Shown: positions 24,843 through 33,575, counted from the stretch's first letter. The stretch is DNA of 33,998 nt from Sedimenticola sp. (GCA_026985055.1 JALSQZ010000182.1:1-33998); one strand, 5' to 3'. Notes: generated by a model from the sequence alone, not told the origin. Program-made: numbers and translations.

Positions 24843-25828
24843 ACAGCCTCTGGTACGGCAGCAACCCTTTGGCGTGGTTGTTGCTGCCGTTTTCCCTGTT
24901 GTTCTGGGGAGTCAGCAGCCTGCGTCGTCTGATGTATGTTCTCCATCTGAAGAAGGTTCATCGTTTTCCCGTGCCTGTTATCGTGGTAGGCAATATTACC
25001 GTGGGTGGTACAGGAAAAACGCCGTTGGTGGTCTGGATGTGTGAGCATCTTGCGCAGCAGGGATACAAGTCCGGCGTTGTTGCCCGGGGATACGGGGGCA
25101 AGGCCAGCCACTGGCCGCAGCAGGTGCGGCCGGACAGCGATCCGGTGATGGCTGGAGACGAAGCGGTACTGCTGGCGCGGCTTACCGGGTGTCCTGTATG
25201 CGTGGGGCCGGATCGACCGGCTGCAGTTCGGGAACTGCTGGAATATACCGACTGTGATATCGTGGTGTCGGATGATGGATTGCAGCATTATGCCATGGGC
25301 CGGGACATGGAAATCGTGGTGGTGGATGGCGACAGGGGGCTGGGAAACGAGTTTCTGTTGCCTGCGGGACCCCTGCGGGAATTGCCCGGACGCCTGCGCC
25401 AGGCGGACCTGGTGATCAGTGCCGGCCCCTGGTGGGACGCCATTCCGGTGACCAGAATAGATGATCCGGTAGTGCTGCCATTGCTCGATCTTTCAGAGGA
25501 GCCCCAGCCCCTGACGCGCGCCTCGGGAGAAAAAGTGCATGCCGTGGCCGGTGTAGGCAATCCCCGCCGGTTTTTTGCCCTGCTTGAGCAATGCGGCCTG
25601 GAAATCGTTCCACATGTGTTTCCGGATCACTATCAGTACCGTCGTGAGGATCTCGCATTCGATGATCAATTGCCGGTGCTGATGACAGAAAAGGATGCGG
25701 TCAAATATGCCCGTTTTGCCACTGAACGTCACTGGCTGGTGCGTATATCGGTAATCCCCGACGAAACCTTTATAAATCAATTCGATGAACTGCTACAGGG
25801 TCTGAAGCATGGACAAGAAACTGCTTGA
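24839..25828 (+). CDS. lpxK: Tetraacyldisaccharide 4'-kinase LpxK
   Basis: LpxK phosphorylates the 4' position of the lipid A disaccharide at the inner face of the cytoplasmic membrane. The 329-residue protein has the family N-terminal membrane-associated helix ([18 protein letters not shown]), the P-loop [15 protein letters not shown] near residues 50-65, [27 protein letters not shown] and [11 protein letters not shown]. The core active-site stretches look intact. It starts inside the exbD stop and its last 20 bases overlap the Trm112 family gene. Confidence 0.96.
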   Translation: MNSLWYGSNPLAWLLLPFSLLFWGVSSLRRLMYVLHLKKVHRFPVPVIVVGNITVGGTGKTPLVVWMCEHLAQQGYKSGVVARGYGGKASHWPQQVRPDSDPVMAGDEAVLLARLTGCPVCVGPDRPAAVRELLEYTDCDIVVSDDGLQHYAMGRDMEIVVVDGDRGLGNEFLLPAGPLRELPGRLRQADLVISAGPWWDAIPVTRIDDPVVLPLLDLSEEPQPLTRASGEKVHAVAGVGNPRRFFALLEQCGLEIVPHVFPDHYQYRREDLAFDDQLPVLMTEKDAVKYARFATERHWLVRISVIPDETFINQFDELLQGLKHGQETA

Positions 25829-25988
25829 TATTCTCGTGTGCCCCGTTTGCAAGGGCAAACTGGTGTACAGAAAGAAAGAACGGGAACTGATTTGCCGGGC
25901 CGACAGGCTCGCCTTTCCCATTCGTGACGATATTCCGGTGATGCTGGAGCAGGAAGCACGCCAACTGGCGGCAGACGAAGAAGTCTGA
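25809..25988 (+). CDS. Trm112/YcaR family small zinc-binding protein
   Basis: This gene is short (59 residues) and easily missed. The protein begins [18 protein letters not shown], with C11-x2-C14 as half of a zinc site, and continues [26 protein letters not shown], the signature of the Trm112/YcaR family. In eukaryotes and archaea Trm112 activates methyltransferases; the role of the bacterial member between lpxK and kdsB is less clear. The ATG lies 20 bases inside lpxK and the TGA shares one base with the kdsB ATG, so all three are coupled. Only three Cys/His candidates are obvious (C11, C14, C32), so the zinc site may be incomplete. Confidence 0.92.
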   Translation: MDKKLLDILVCPVCKGKLVYRKKERELICRADRLAFPIRDDIPVMLEQEARQLAADEEV

Positions 25989-26749
25989 TGCGTATTGTCA
26001 TTCCTGCGCGCTATGCCTCTTCCCGGTTGCCAGGCAAGCCGTTGCTGGAACTGGCGGGCAAGCCCATGTTGCAGCATGTATATGAACTGGCCAGCCGCAG
26101 TCAGGCGCAGGAAGTGGTGATTGCCACGGATGATGAACGTATTGCCCGGGCTGCGGATGCTTTCGGGGCGCGGGTATGCATGACCGATGTTTCCCATACC
26201 AGTGGGACTTCCAGAATAGCGGAAGTCATGGATGTCATGGGATGGGCGAAGGATGAAATCATTGTCAACCTGCAGGGGGATGAGCCGCTGATGCCGGTGT
26301 CCCTGCTAAATCAGGTGGCGCAGGATCTGGAACATCATCAGGCAGCGGATACCGCCACCTTGGCCGCGCACCTGGAAACCCCGGAACAGCTGTTCGATCC
26401 GAATGTGGTCAAGGTCGTGCTGGATCGCAAGGGCTATGCCCTGTATTTCAGCCGTGCGCCCATCCCCTGGAAACGGGAAGAACTTGCCTGGGGAGAACCA
26501 GTGGATGTGAATCTGTCCCGCAGTTACATGCGGCACATTGGCCTGTATGCCTATCGTGCTGCTTTCATACGTGAATACGTGAGCTGGAGTGAGTCGCCAC
26601 TGGAAGCCTGGGAGTCTCTGGAACAATTGCGCACCCTTTGGCATGGCAAAAATATCCATGTGTCTCTGGCGGCGGAAGTGCCTCCGGCAGGAGTGGATAC
26701 ACCCGAAGACCTGCAGCGGGTTGCCCTGCTGCTCGGCGCTTCTTCCTGA
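25988..26749 (+). CDS. kdsB: 3-deoxy-manno-octulosonate cytidylyltransferase KdsB
   Basis: KdsB activates Kdo with CTP to form CMP-Kdo, the donor for the inner core of lipopolysaccharide. The 253-residue length is normal. Visible family motifs are IPARYASSRLPGKPLLELAGKPM at the N-terminus (nucleotide binding), VVIATDDERI, HTSGTSRIAEV, IIVNLQGDEPLMP and YFSRAPIPWKRE, with a C-terminal PPAGVDTPEDLQRV. The ATG overlaps the previous stop by one base. It is the last gene of the exbB-exbD-lpxK-Trm112-kdsB operon. No obvious T-tailed terminator hairpin follows in the 76 bases before the convergent gene. Confidence 0.97.
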   Translation: MRIVIPARYASSRLPGKPLLELAGKPMLQHVYELASRSQAQEVVIATDDERIARAADAFGARVCMTDVSHTSGTSRIAEVMDVMGWAKDEIIVNLQGDEPLMPVSLLNQVAQDLEHHQAADTATLAAHLETPEQLFDPNVVKVVLDRKGYALYFSRAPIPWKREELAWGEPVDVNLSRSYMRHIGLYAYRAAFIREYVSWSESPLEAWESLEQLRTLWHGKNIHVSLAAEVPPAGVDTPEDLQRVALLLGASS

Positions 26750-26825
26750 GCTTTTCTTCCGGGTTGTGTGATATTCCTGAAATGTATGCGGGATCGCTGA
26801 GTCAGGGTGTTGGATGGACGGTGAT

Positions 26826-27110
26826 TCAGCCCTGGCCCGGTTGAGTTTCGCCTATGCGTCCTTCCAGCAGTTCCATGACTTCGGCTGAATATTCGTCTGG
26901 ATTGTCCGGATTGCTGAGGGGAAGGGTTTTGCAGTGGCCACAGCGGCGGGTGGCGTTGCCATACTGGTCTGCCTGGATGCGCTGATTTTGTGCGGCCTGC
27001 TCCGGAGCAATGGCCAGGGCATCTTCCTCACGCAGTATTTCAACGATGATCCATACTTTGCCTTGATAGATGAAACGTTGACCTATCAGTTTGGTAAGTT
27101 GTGTGTGCAT
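26826..27110 (-). CDS. Small conserved-looking hypothetical protein
   Basis: The 94-residue protein starts with MHTQLTKLIGQRFIYQGKVWIIVEILREEDALAI, a predicted small beta-rich fold. Then come QNQRIQADQYGNATRRCGHCKTLPLS and an acidic helix (SAEVMELLEG). The alternation of strands and the QADQYG-R segment suggest a genuine conserved family of regulatory or nucleic-acid-binding type, but I cannot name it. A single CGHC pair could bind metal only with a partner. The start ATG 27110 has only a weak GGGCGA ahead of it. It converges on kdsB and lies downstream of the ferredoxin gene in the same direction. Confidence 0.6.
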   Translation of the reverse strand: MHTQLTKLIGQRFIYQGKVWIIVEILREEDALAIAPEQAAQNQRIQADQYGNATRRCGHCKTLPLSNPDNPDEYSAEVMELLEGRIGETQPGQG

Positions 27111-27197
27111 GTTTGTCGCCCAGTTTTTGCAAACCCTGCATGAACTATAATACAGCCACTGCCAGTATGGAAATCCGGGGTATTCCTGATCACACTG

Positions 27198-28274
27198 TCA
27201 AGCAGCGCCGAGTACCTGGAAAAGCTGTTTGCTTCCGGATGAATAGCAGGTTGGACAAAGATCAGCCTGGGCAAGTTCATTTTCCGCGGGGACATGGAAG
27301 TCATTGCCGCATCGCCGGCAAGTGCCATGGCTCAGAGAGAGAGATTCTTCTTCCCAGTGTCCCCAGGGTTTCAGCTGTATTGCGTTTTGAGTACAGGCGT
27401 CCACACATATTCCGCAACCCGAGCACATGGGTGCGTTGATCTTGTAGCGAGCAATATCTTCGTCACGTTCGTATCGCAGCGCCTGTGTCGCACAGAGATT
27501 GATACAGGCATCGCAACCGGTACATTGTCTGGGCTGAATCTGCGGAACCCATGGCAGACGTTGTTCAGTGCCTCCCGTATCCAGCAGTATGCCCGGCGCA
27601 ATTGTCTGGCATTCTGGCCGGTTCAGAGGATCCATGCTGACCAGCTGCTCTCGCAACATTTGGGAAGAAGATGTGCCGGACAGAAAAGCCCGGCGGCTGA
27701 GTTGGGTGCCTCGGGTAATCAATGCTTCCTGATTCAGCACGGCTTTCCAGACTCGGGCCGGTCGGCGCAGGAGTCTCAGCGGAGAGCGATGCCGTTCCCG
27801 AAGCAACTGGTTCAATTTCTGAACTCGTTGTTCCAGCCTCTGTTCAGGACGCACGGGGCAGGTGTCGCAGTCTTCGTCTGCGAGAAACAGGCAACTGACA
27901 CCGCTGCCATGGAGCAGAAGCAGTTGCCGAACCCCGAGGCTGTGGATGCATGGCAGACTGGCCGGGGTTCCACTGGCAGCGGATTTTTCGCAACCAAACA
28001 AAGCGACTGCCTGCCCGCCGATATGCCGGATTTCATACGGAAAGTGGCTGTGCAGGGCACCGGTAGGGCAGCTGGCTACACAAAGACCACAGCCATCACA
28101 GGCATCTTCATCCAGACCGAGGGAATGCTCATCGAGAATCCAGGCCTGGTGCGGGCAGGCGAGTACACAAGCCTGACAACTGGCATGGCTGAACTGTGCA
28201 TGTACACAGTGATCGGCTGAAATTTCAGGGTAGGGGGCCAACGGCTTCATCGACATGGGCATGCAAGAGGGCAT
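27198..28274 (-). CDS. Multi-cluster 4Fe-4S ferredoxin-type protein (NapF-like C-terminal half)
   Basis: This 358-residue iron-sulfur protein has two ferredoxin modules. The first carries C23/C33-x2-C36-x3-C40-P and C59-x2-C62-x2-C65-x3-C69-P. A middle section (about 85-175) has spaced Cys in LFGCEKSA, LPCIHSLG, SCLFLADEDCDTCP. After an internal LSRRAFLSG, resembling the start of a NapF-type protein, comes a second module with CTGCDACINLC and CSGCGICVDAC. A final CRRCGN with DLCPTC could hold zinc or iron. It is the last gene of the molybdoenzyme cluster, starting 13 bases after the monohaem cytochrome stop, so it may move electrons to or assist maturation of that enzyme. There is no N-terminal signal, so it is probably cytoplasmic. 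Several in-frame ATGs make the start uncertain by up to eight codons. Confidence 0.82.
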   Translation of the reverse strand: MPSCMPMSMKPLAPYPEISADHCVHAQFSHASCQACVLACPHQAWILDEHSLGLDEDACDGCGLCVASCPTGALHSHFPYEIRHIGGQAVALFGCEKSAASGTPASLPCIHSLGVRQLLLLHGSGVSCLFLADEDCDTCPVRPEQRLEQRVQKLNQLLRERHRSPLRLLRRPARVWKAVLNQEALITRGTQLSRRAFLSGTSSSQMLREQLVSMDPLNRPECQTIAPGILLDTGGTEQRLPWVPQIQPRQCTGCDACINLCATQALRYERDEDIARYKINAPMCSGCGICVDACTQNAIQLKPWGHWEEESLSLSHGTCRRCGNDFHVPAENELAQADLCPTCYSSGSKQLFQVLGAA

Positions 28275-28287
28275 ACCCTTGGCGTCA

Positions 28288-28671
28288 TCATTTTTTCAGC
28301 GAATGGATGTATGCCACCAGAGAGGCGATTTCATCGTCAGAGAAATCAGCCCTGGCTGGCATGGCCGGATTGCCGCCAAATGCGCCGCCGCCTTTCCTGA
28401 TTACCGCAGCGAGGTCGGCATCTTCTCCGGGCGTGCCATTGCCATTGGCGTCCAGGTGAAATTTACCGGCGGTGAAGTTGGCGGGTTTCGGATTCAGGGC
28501 GGCGGCTGCCGCTCCATCTCCGGCGCCGGTAGGTCCATGACAGCTGGCACAGGCTCCCTTGCCGTCATAGAGGACTTTCCCGGCAGCGGCATCACCCGCC
28601 AGGAGAGAACCGTAGGGAAGGCATAACAGCAGGCCCAGGGCCAGGTATTTCTGATGGGGTTTGTTGCTCAT
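28288..28671 (-). CDS. Monohaem cytochrome c
   Basis: A 127-residue periplasmic class I cytochrome c. The signal peptide (YLALGLLLCLPYGSLLAG) is followed by the single haem site CASCH and the Met axial-ligand region GGNPAMPARADF. The C-terminal helix DDEIASLVAYIHSLKK is typical of the fold. AAAGGAG precedes ATG 28671. It sits between the TorD-like chaperone and the ferredoxin gene in the molybdoenzyme cluster, and probably carries electrons between that enzyme or its pentahaem partner and other periplasmic or terminal components. Confidence 0.92.
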   Translation of the reverse strand: MSNKPHQKYLALGLLLCLPYGSLLAGDAAAGKVLYDGKGACASCHGPTGAGDGAAAAALNPKPANFTAGKFHLDANGNGTPGEDADLAAVIRKGGGAFGGNPAMPARADFSDDEIASLVAYIHSLKK

Positions 28672-28710
28672 GGTATGTTCTCCTTTACATGGGGGTCTTG
28701 GTAGTGGTGC

Positions 28711-29469
28711 TCAAACCGCCGGGCCGATACCCGGTACATAGGCTTGAGGCGCGTCGTCAACAGGCGTAACCGCAACGTTCTGATCGCTCATGCGCTCTTC
28801 GATTTCTTCCGCAGTTGGCCGGGGCTGTTGGGTGATCTCGGTTAGCAGATTACGCAGTTCTTCGCAATAGCTGGCGGTGAGCATGGCCAGGCCAGCAAAA
28901 TAGGGTGTGTCGCCACGTTGCAGCACCCGTTGCGAGAAATCGCCGATCCAGCGCAGCAGATGCTCGTCCATGAAGCATGCGGCTTCATCCAGAAGGTCAT
29001 CGTCCTGGCGTAGTAAATGAGCAATGAACTTGAGCTGATAGACCAGATGGTCATCGGGACGAACGCGCCAGTTTTCCGCTCGAAGTCCGAATTTTTCCAG
29101 CCAGCTGCGCACCTGAAACATGCTGTCCTGGCAAATCAGATGATCTTCGTCCAGCCATACGGATTCTTCCGGCGACGCCTGGATGTTGTGGTTGAGATAT
29201 ATGCTGGCATAGTCTGCAGCCAGCTCATCGAGATCGTCCTGTCCTGGTGTTTCCGGCAGGGCAGCCAGTGCCTGGGTCATCAGCTGCAATGCATGAATCC
29301 CCTCCTCGCTGCACAGGTGCAGGCCAAGATCCTGAGGGAAATCCAGTTTGCGCAACCCGCGTATGGTGTTGGCGTCAGGTTCGTGATCGTGCAGGGCAGC
29401 CAGCAGTTCCAGGTCTTCAGCGACATGTTCGCGGAACAAGCGTAGTATCTTTATCTGTTCCGGGCTCAT
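28711..29469 (-). CDS. TorD/DmsD-family molybdoenzyme chaperone
   Basis: TorD-family proteins bind the twin-arginine leader and apo-enzyme of DMSO-reductase-family proteins until cofactor is inserted and export can proceed. The 252-residue all-helical protein has the family features LAADYASIYLN, ESVWLDEDHLICQDSMFQVRSWLEKFGL and, most diagnostic, RPDDHLVYQLKFIAHLL. ATG 29467-29469 overlaps the stop of the DmsB-like gene by four bases. A longer open frame upstream lies inside that gene and is rejected. The last 30 residues are a proline-containing extension (PQAYVPGIGPAV) beyond the usual domain. The adjacent Tat-dependent catalytic subunit is the obvious client. Confidence 0.9.
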   Translation of the reverse strand: MSPEQIKILRLFREHVAEDLELLAALHDHEPDANTIRGLRKLDFPQDLGLHLCSEEGIHALQLMTQALAALPETPGQDDLDELAADYASIYLNHNIQASPEESVWLDEDHLICQDSMFQVRSWLEKFGLRAENWRVRPDDHLVYQLKFIAHLLRQDDDLLDEAACFMDEHLLRWIGDFSQRVLQRGDTPYFAGLAMLTASYCEELRNLLTEITQQPRPTAEEIEERMSDQNVAVTPVDDAPQAYVPGIGPAV

Positions 29470-30134
29470 TTGACCTTGCCCTTGCTGTGCGCGACGAATC
29501 CGATGGATGGTTTGGTCAATTCGATATTGGCCATGTTTTTCACCTGACGTGAAACCTTGTCCGCCTTGCCCACGGCCACGGTTTCCAGACTGCCATCCCA
29601 GATTTTTTCGATTGGCCCTATGTCCAGTACCCGCATCATGCAGGCCATTACGCAATAAGGTTTGCGTCCGGCTTCAATCTCGTCCACGCACATATTGCAT
29701 TTTTTGACGATCTTTTCGATGGGGTCGAATTGCGGGGCGCCAAATGGGCAGGCGGCTTCGCAGCGCCGGCAGCCGATGCAAAGGGTGGAATCGATATCCA
29801 CGATGCCGTCCTTCTTGCGCTTGAAGATTGCGCCTGTAGGGCAGGTGGGCAGGCAGGCAGGTTCCGCGCAGTGGTTGCAGCTCATGTTGACCTTGTAGGC
29901 AAATACATCGGGGTAAGTGCCCCCCTCGATATATTGCACGCGACGGAAACGCGGCCCCGGTGCCAGTCCGTTCTTGTCCTTGCAGGCCATTTCGCAAGCC
30001 CTGCAACCGATACAGTCCACATTGTTGTGAACGAAACCGAGCTGCATATCAGGTTTTACCGGGGTATAAGTGGCGCGTTTTACTCGCTTGACCGCTTCCC
30101 GGATCTTTTTCACGTCTTTCTTTTCAGTAGCCAT
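29466..30134 (-). CDS. DmsB-like electron-transfer subunit with four 4Fe-4S clusters
   Basis: This 222-residue ferredoxin-like subunit resembles DmsB of DMSO-reductase-family complexes and passes electrons to or from the molybdenum subunit. All four cluster motifs are seen: CIGCRACEMACK from residue 41, CNHCAEPACLPTCP, CIGCRRCEAACP and CNMC...CVMACM. The usual Pro after the last cysteine is Met. A lysine-rich extension of about 30 residues (EKKDVKKIREAVKRVKRAT) precedes the domain and is not in classical DmsB. It has no signal peptide, so it is probably exported bound to the Tat-leader catalytic subunit. ATG 30134 is chosen because GGAGG lies eight bases upstream; it starts 17 bases after the catalytic-subunit stop. 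Confidence 0.93.
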   Translation of the reverse strand: MATEKKDVKKIREAVKRVKRATYTPVKPDMQLGFVHNNVDCIGCRACEMACKDKNGLAPGPRFRRVQYIEGGTYPDVFAYKVNMSCNHCAEPACLPTCPTGAIFKRKKDGIVDIDSTLCIGCRRCEAACPFGAPQFDPIEKIVKKCNMCVDEIEAGRKPYCVMACMMRVLDIGPIEKIWDGSLETVAVGKADKVSRQVKNMANIELTKPSIGFVAHSKGKVK

Positions 30135-30151
30135 GTTGCTGTCCTCCGGGA

Positions 30152-32749
30152 TCAATCGTCACGTCTGAATACATGGGCGCGGGATGTCGCCAGCTTATCC
30201 CAGCCGGGTCGGTGTTCCAGGTCTGTCTTGCGGATGTTGCACAGCACCGTGTTGTAGGCAAAGGCACCAGCTGGACTGGGGTTATCCAGTGTCAGGAAGT
30301 CCGGGTTGCCGGCGCGATCCACGCCGTTCTTGTCCAGATCCATCCATACGCCCTCATGCAGTACCAGAACGCCCGGCATGCAACGTTCCGTAACATAGAC
30401 AGGAACCACTACCTTGCCTCTGTCGTTCCACAGTTCCACGATGTCACCCATCTTGATGCCCAGCCTTTTTGCGTCCGCGGCATTGATGGTGACTTCCTGC
30501 TCATAGGTCTCGCGCAACCATGCGCAGTTGTTGAAAATGGAATGTGTGCGCCAACGGGGATGAGGCGATATCAGATGGTAGGGCCACTTGCTGGTTTTTG
30601 GGGAATTCAGGGATTCCCAGGGCTCTATCCATTTGGGAATGGAAGGGATGTGATAGCCGTATTTGGTCTTGGTCCAGTCTTCGATGTTGGCCAGTTCGGA
30701 ACTGAGTATCTCGATCTTTCCCGTGGGTGTCTGGAAAGGTATGCCCTTTTCGACCTGATCCTGGAAGGCCACATGAGGACGATCCAGTTTGAACTTGTAA
30801 ACGCCATGTTTCTTGAACTCATCCCAGCTCATGTCCACATGCTGGTGATGCATGACCTTGCCTTCCCACCATTCACGCAGATAGGCTTCATCCACGTTGT
30901 CGTTGACGTTGAAATAGTCACGATTGGCTTTGGGATTGTATGCCTTGCCAAATACATCACCGCCGATACGGTATGCCAGTTCAGTAAAGATCTGGAAATC
31001 CGTCTTCGACTCGCCCATGGGTTCAATGACCTTGGGGCGATGAATATAGTAATGTCCCTTGTACCAGGGGAGGGCCACGTCATGCCGCTCGAAATGCGTT
31101 GCCACCGGGAGCAACACATCCGCCCAGATACCCGACGGCGTGATGGTGGAATCCATGCACACCACCAGCTCCAGTTTCTTGATGGCCTGGATTTCCTTGT
31201 TGATGTTGGTCAGCTGGTTGAACCAGTCCGAACCCTGCCAGAAGATGCCCTTGATGTTGGGGATCTGGCCGTCGGTATTGTCCTGGCGGGGCCAGAGGCC
31301 GATTTCCTCCCGTTTTATATTCGGATAATTCAAAACACAGTGTGCCCAGCGATCCGACTTGATGGACTGGAACCAGATGTTCGCGTATTGGTCGTAAGGG
31401 TAGGCAACGGCTTCGGCATGCCAGGCCTTGCCCACACCTTCGGCACAACCGCCGAGCTTTCCAATATTGCCGGTCATGGCCTGCAAGGCGGCCGCCATGC
31501 GGCTGTACTGTTCGCCATAGGCGTTTCGTCCCGGCGCCCATGAAGCTTTCAGGGCCGCTGGCTTGGTCTTTGCGTACATGTCTGCGAGCTTCTTGATGTC
31601 CTTGGCGGGAACGCCGCAGATTTTGGATGCCCATTCCGGAGTTTTCGGTTGTCCGTCGTACTTGCCCAGAATGTAATCCTTGAAATTCTCCTTGCCGTTG
31701 ACCGACTGGGGAGCCCATTCCGGCATGGTACCCTCATCCATGCCCATGCAGAATTTGTCGATGAATTCCTGATCCTGCAGGTTGTTGCTGAAGATGTAAT
31801 GAGCCATGCCGGCCATCATTGCAGCATCGGTATTGGGTTTTATGGGGATCCACCAGGCATCGTAGGCTGATGCGGAGTCGGTGTACTGAGGATCGACAAT
31901 GACGAACTTGCAGCCACGCTGCTTGGCCATGCGCAGATACATGAAGGTGTTTCCGCCATGGAAGGTATAGGCCGGATTCCAGCCCCACATGATCATCAGT
32001 TTGGATTCTGCGTAGGTATCGTCCTCATTTCCGTCCTGGATGGTGCCGAAGGTCCAGCGAGAACTGGTGGTGGTAGCCTGGTAGGAAGGTACCGACCAGG
32101 AGCTGGTGCGGGCACCGAACATTCCCAGGAAGCGTCCCAGCAAGCCCTCGATCTGATCGGATTTATGCAGTACGCCATAAGATGCGCCGGCGTAACTCTG
32201 ATCCAGAATGGAAGTGGGACCATAAGTGTTTTTTAGATGAATCATCTTTTTGGCAACGAAATCCAGGGCCTCGTCCCAAGAAACCCGCTTGAATTTTCCC
32301 TCGCCTCTTTCGCCCACACGCAGCATGGGATAGAGCAGACGTTCAGCGGAATACAGACGCTGCCGATAGGAACGTCCCCGCAGACAGGCGCGCAACTGGG
32401 GTTCTTCGTTGCCGTCTTTTCCGTAGTAGCCGCCGCGCTGATAGCGGCCATCATCCGTGGACAGACGCACGATCACATCTTTCCATTTGTGCGCGACCAG
32501 CATGTGCCTTGAGCCGCAGTTGTGCGCACAGCTGGTGACCACGGTCTGCAGCTGATCGTCCCTGGGGTAAGGTTCATAGGCGAAGGCTTTTGCTTCCTTG
32601 CCAAATTTCAGCTCCACCAGGCCACCGGCTGCCATGATTCCGGCGCCGGCTGCCGTGGTCTTGAGGAAGCTGCGTCGTGAAAGATTTAGTCGCTGCTGGA
32701 GATCCTCGAAATCGGGAGTCTTGCTCATGTTGATATCTCGCTTGGTCAT
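30152..32749 (-). CDS. Tat-exported DMSO-reductase-family molybdopterin oxidoreductase, catalytic subunit
   Basis: An 865-residue catalytic subunit for a molybdenum bis-MGD enzyme, exported folded through Tat: RR at 25-26 in LSRRSFLKTTAAG, then a hydrophobic stretch. The Fe-S site reads C74-x3-C78-x3-H82...C122 (in ACLRGRS), so the third ligand position, normally Cys, is His. S222 in SVPSYQAT aligns with the DmsA molybdenum-ligand serine, which points to the Ser-ligated DMSO/TMAO-type rather than Cys (Nap/Psr) or Asp (Nar) branches. Later, MCMDSTITPSGIWADVLLPVATHFER-like and GDIVELWNDRGKV stretches are family-typical. The chosen ATG overlaps the cytochrome stop by four bases and has AGGAG upstream. 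The substrate could be an S- or N-oxide or another oxyanion and is not readable from the sequence. Confidence 0.92.
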   Translation of the reverse strand: MTKRDINMSKTPDFEDLQQRLNLSRRSFLKTTAAGAGIMAAGGLVELKFGKEAKAFAYEPYPRDDQLQTVVTSCAHNCGSRHMLVAHKWKDVIVRLSTDDGRYQRGGYYGKDGNEEPQLRACLRGRSYRQRLYSAERLLYPMLRVGERGEGKFKRVSWDEALDFVAKKMIHLKNTYGPTSILDQSYAGASYGVLHKSDQIEGLLGRFLGMFGARTSSWSVPSYQATTTSSRWTFGTIQDGNEDDTYAESKLMIMWGWNPAYTFHGGNTFMYLRMAKQRGCKFVIVDPQYTDSASAYDAWWIPIKPNTDAAMMAGMAHYIFSNNLQDQEFIDKFCMGMDEGTMPEWAPQSVNGKENFKDYILGKYDGQPKTPEWASKICGVPAKDIKKLADMYAKTKPAALKASWAPGRNAYGEQYSRMAAALQAMTGNIGKLGGCAEGVGKAWHAEAVAYPYDQYANIWFQSIKSDRWAHCVLNYPNIKREEIGLWPRQDNTDGQIPNIKGIFWQGSDWFNQLTNINKEIQAIKKLELVVCMDSTITPSGIWADVLLPVATHFERHDVALPWYKGHYYIHRPKVIEPMGESKTDFQIFTELAYRIGGDVFGKAYNPKANRDYFNVNDNVDEAYLREWWEGKVMHHQHVDMSWDEFKKHGVYKFKLDRPHVAFQDQVEKGIPFQTPTGKIEILSSELANIEDWTKTKYGYHIPSIPKWIEPWESLNSPKTSKWPYHLISPHPRWRTHSIFNNCAWLRETYEQEVTINAADAKRLGIKMGDIVELWNDRGKVVVPVYVTERCMPGVLVLHEGVWMDLDKNGVDRAGNPDFLTLDNPSPAGAFAYNTVLCNIRKTDLEHRPGWDKLATSRAHVFRRDD

Positions 32750-33537
32750 TTTTTTGTCTCCTGATCCTGTACGAGGAAACGTGTCTGGGATTCGGTGGGA
32801 CGATTCTTGGCCCAATCCGGAATCTCCTTGGGCATGCCAGGCCAGGAATGTCTGGGATAGGGGTAGCTGATCCGGTACCACTGGCGTCCGCCATGGCAGC
32901 CAAAGCAGACATCGGCATTGTCCTTGGCAGCTTCTTCTATTGCTTCCGGGTTTAGGAAATTCACCTTGTGCCGGTTAGTCCGAACGCCGGCATGACACAG
33001 AAGGCAGTTGTCCTGGAACATGTCACGGGATTCATTCCAGTGGGATGGGAGCCCCATGCGTTTGTAGTCTGGAAAACTGCCATGACACATGAGGCAGGTT
33101 TCCGGGTTGACCTGTTTGCGAAGTGTGAATGATGTGTTTTGCTGATCAGGCGGGATGGGAGCCTCTTCCCTGGGGTTCTCACCCTGATGACAGGTGTTGC
33201 ACTTCATGTTCATTACTTTTTTTGCATAAGGCGTAACCAGGTGGCGTCGATGAAAGGTTTCCTGGGGACCTGCGTAGGTATGCAGGGTTTGATACCAGGC
33301 AAGCACAGAATCCGCTTTGACCCCGGCGGGTGAAACCGGTTGTACTTTTCGTTCCAGAATTTCCTTGTGGCAGGCAAGACATTGCTCATTGGTGGCCTTG
33401 CCAATGGCTGGTTGAAAATGAATGGGGTCCCAGGCTGCGCGGAGCTGTTTCCCCGCCTGTTCACCATTAGCCGCCAATGCGGGGAGAGTGCCCAGGGATG
33501 CGACCAGCAATGTTGTGAGCAAAGTTGTTTTTTTCAT
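32746..33537 (-). CDS. Periplasmic pentahaem cytochrome c
   Basis: This 263-residue protein has a signal peptide (MKKTTLLTTLLVASLGTLPALA) and five CxxCH haem sites at residues 53-57, 113-117, 148-152, 178-182 and 211-215, with further His residues (H86, H96, H99, H166, H190) available as axial ligands. There is no transmembrane helix beyond the signal, so it is soluble or peripherally attached, unlike the membrane-anchored NapC/NrfH. Its stop overlaps the catalytic-subunit start, so it is almost certainly the electron partner of the molybdoenzyme, taking the place a DmsC-type anchor would have. GAGGT lies seven bases before ATG 33537, and an intrinsic terminator lies just upstream. Confidence 0.92.
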   Translation of the reverse strand: MKKTTLLTTLLVASLGTLPALAANGEQAGKQLRAAWDPIHFQPAIGKATNEQCLACHKEILERKVQPVSPAGVKADSVLAWYQTLHTYAGPQETFHRRHLVTPYAKKVMNMKCNTCHQGENPREEAPIPPDQQNTSFTLRKQVNPETCLMCHGSFPDYKRMGLPSHWNESRDMFQDNCLLCHAGVRTNRHKVNFLNPEAIEEAAKDNADVCFGCHGGRQWYRISYPYPRHSWPGMPKEIPDWAKNRPTESQTRFLVQDQETKK

Positions 33538-33575
33538 GTGCTTGACCTCTGATGTTCAATCAGGCCTGAAGGCCC

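Noticed and set aside
29470..29655. N-terminal extension of the TorD-like gene
   Set aside because: It lies wholly inside the DmsB-like gene in another frame and lacks TorD-family character; ATG 29469 makes a normal coupled start.
30173..31543. 456-codon plus-strand frame opposite the Mo catalytic subunit
   Set aside because: It is antisense to a gene with intact cofactor motifs; no domain or start signal is seen.
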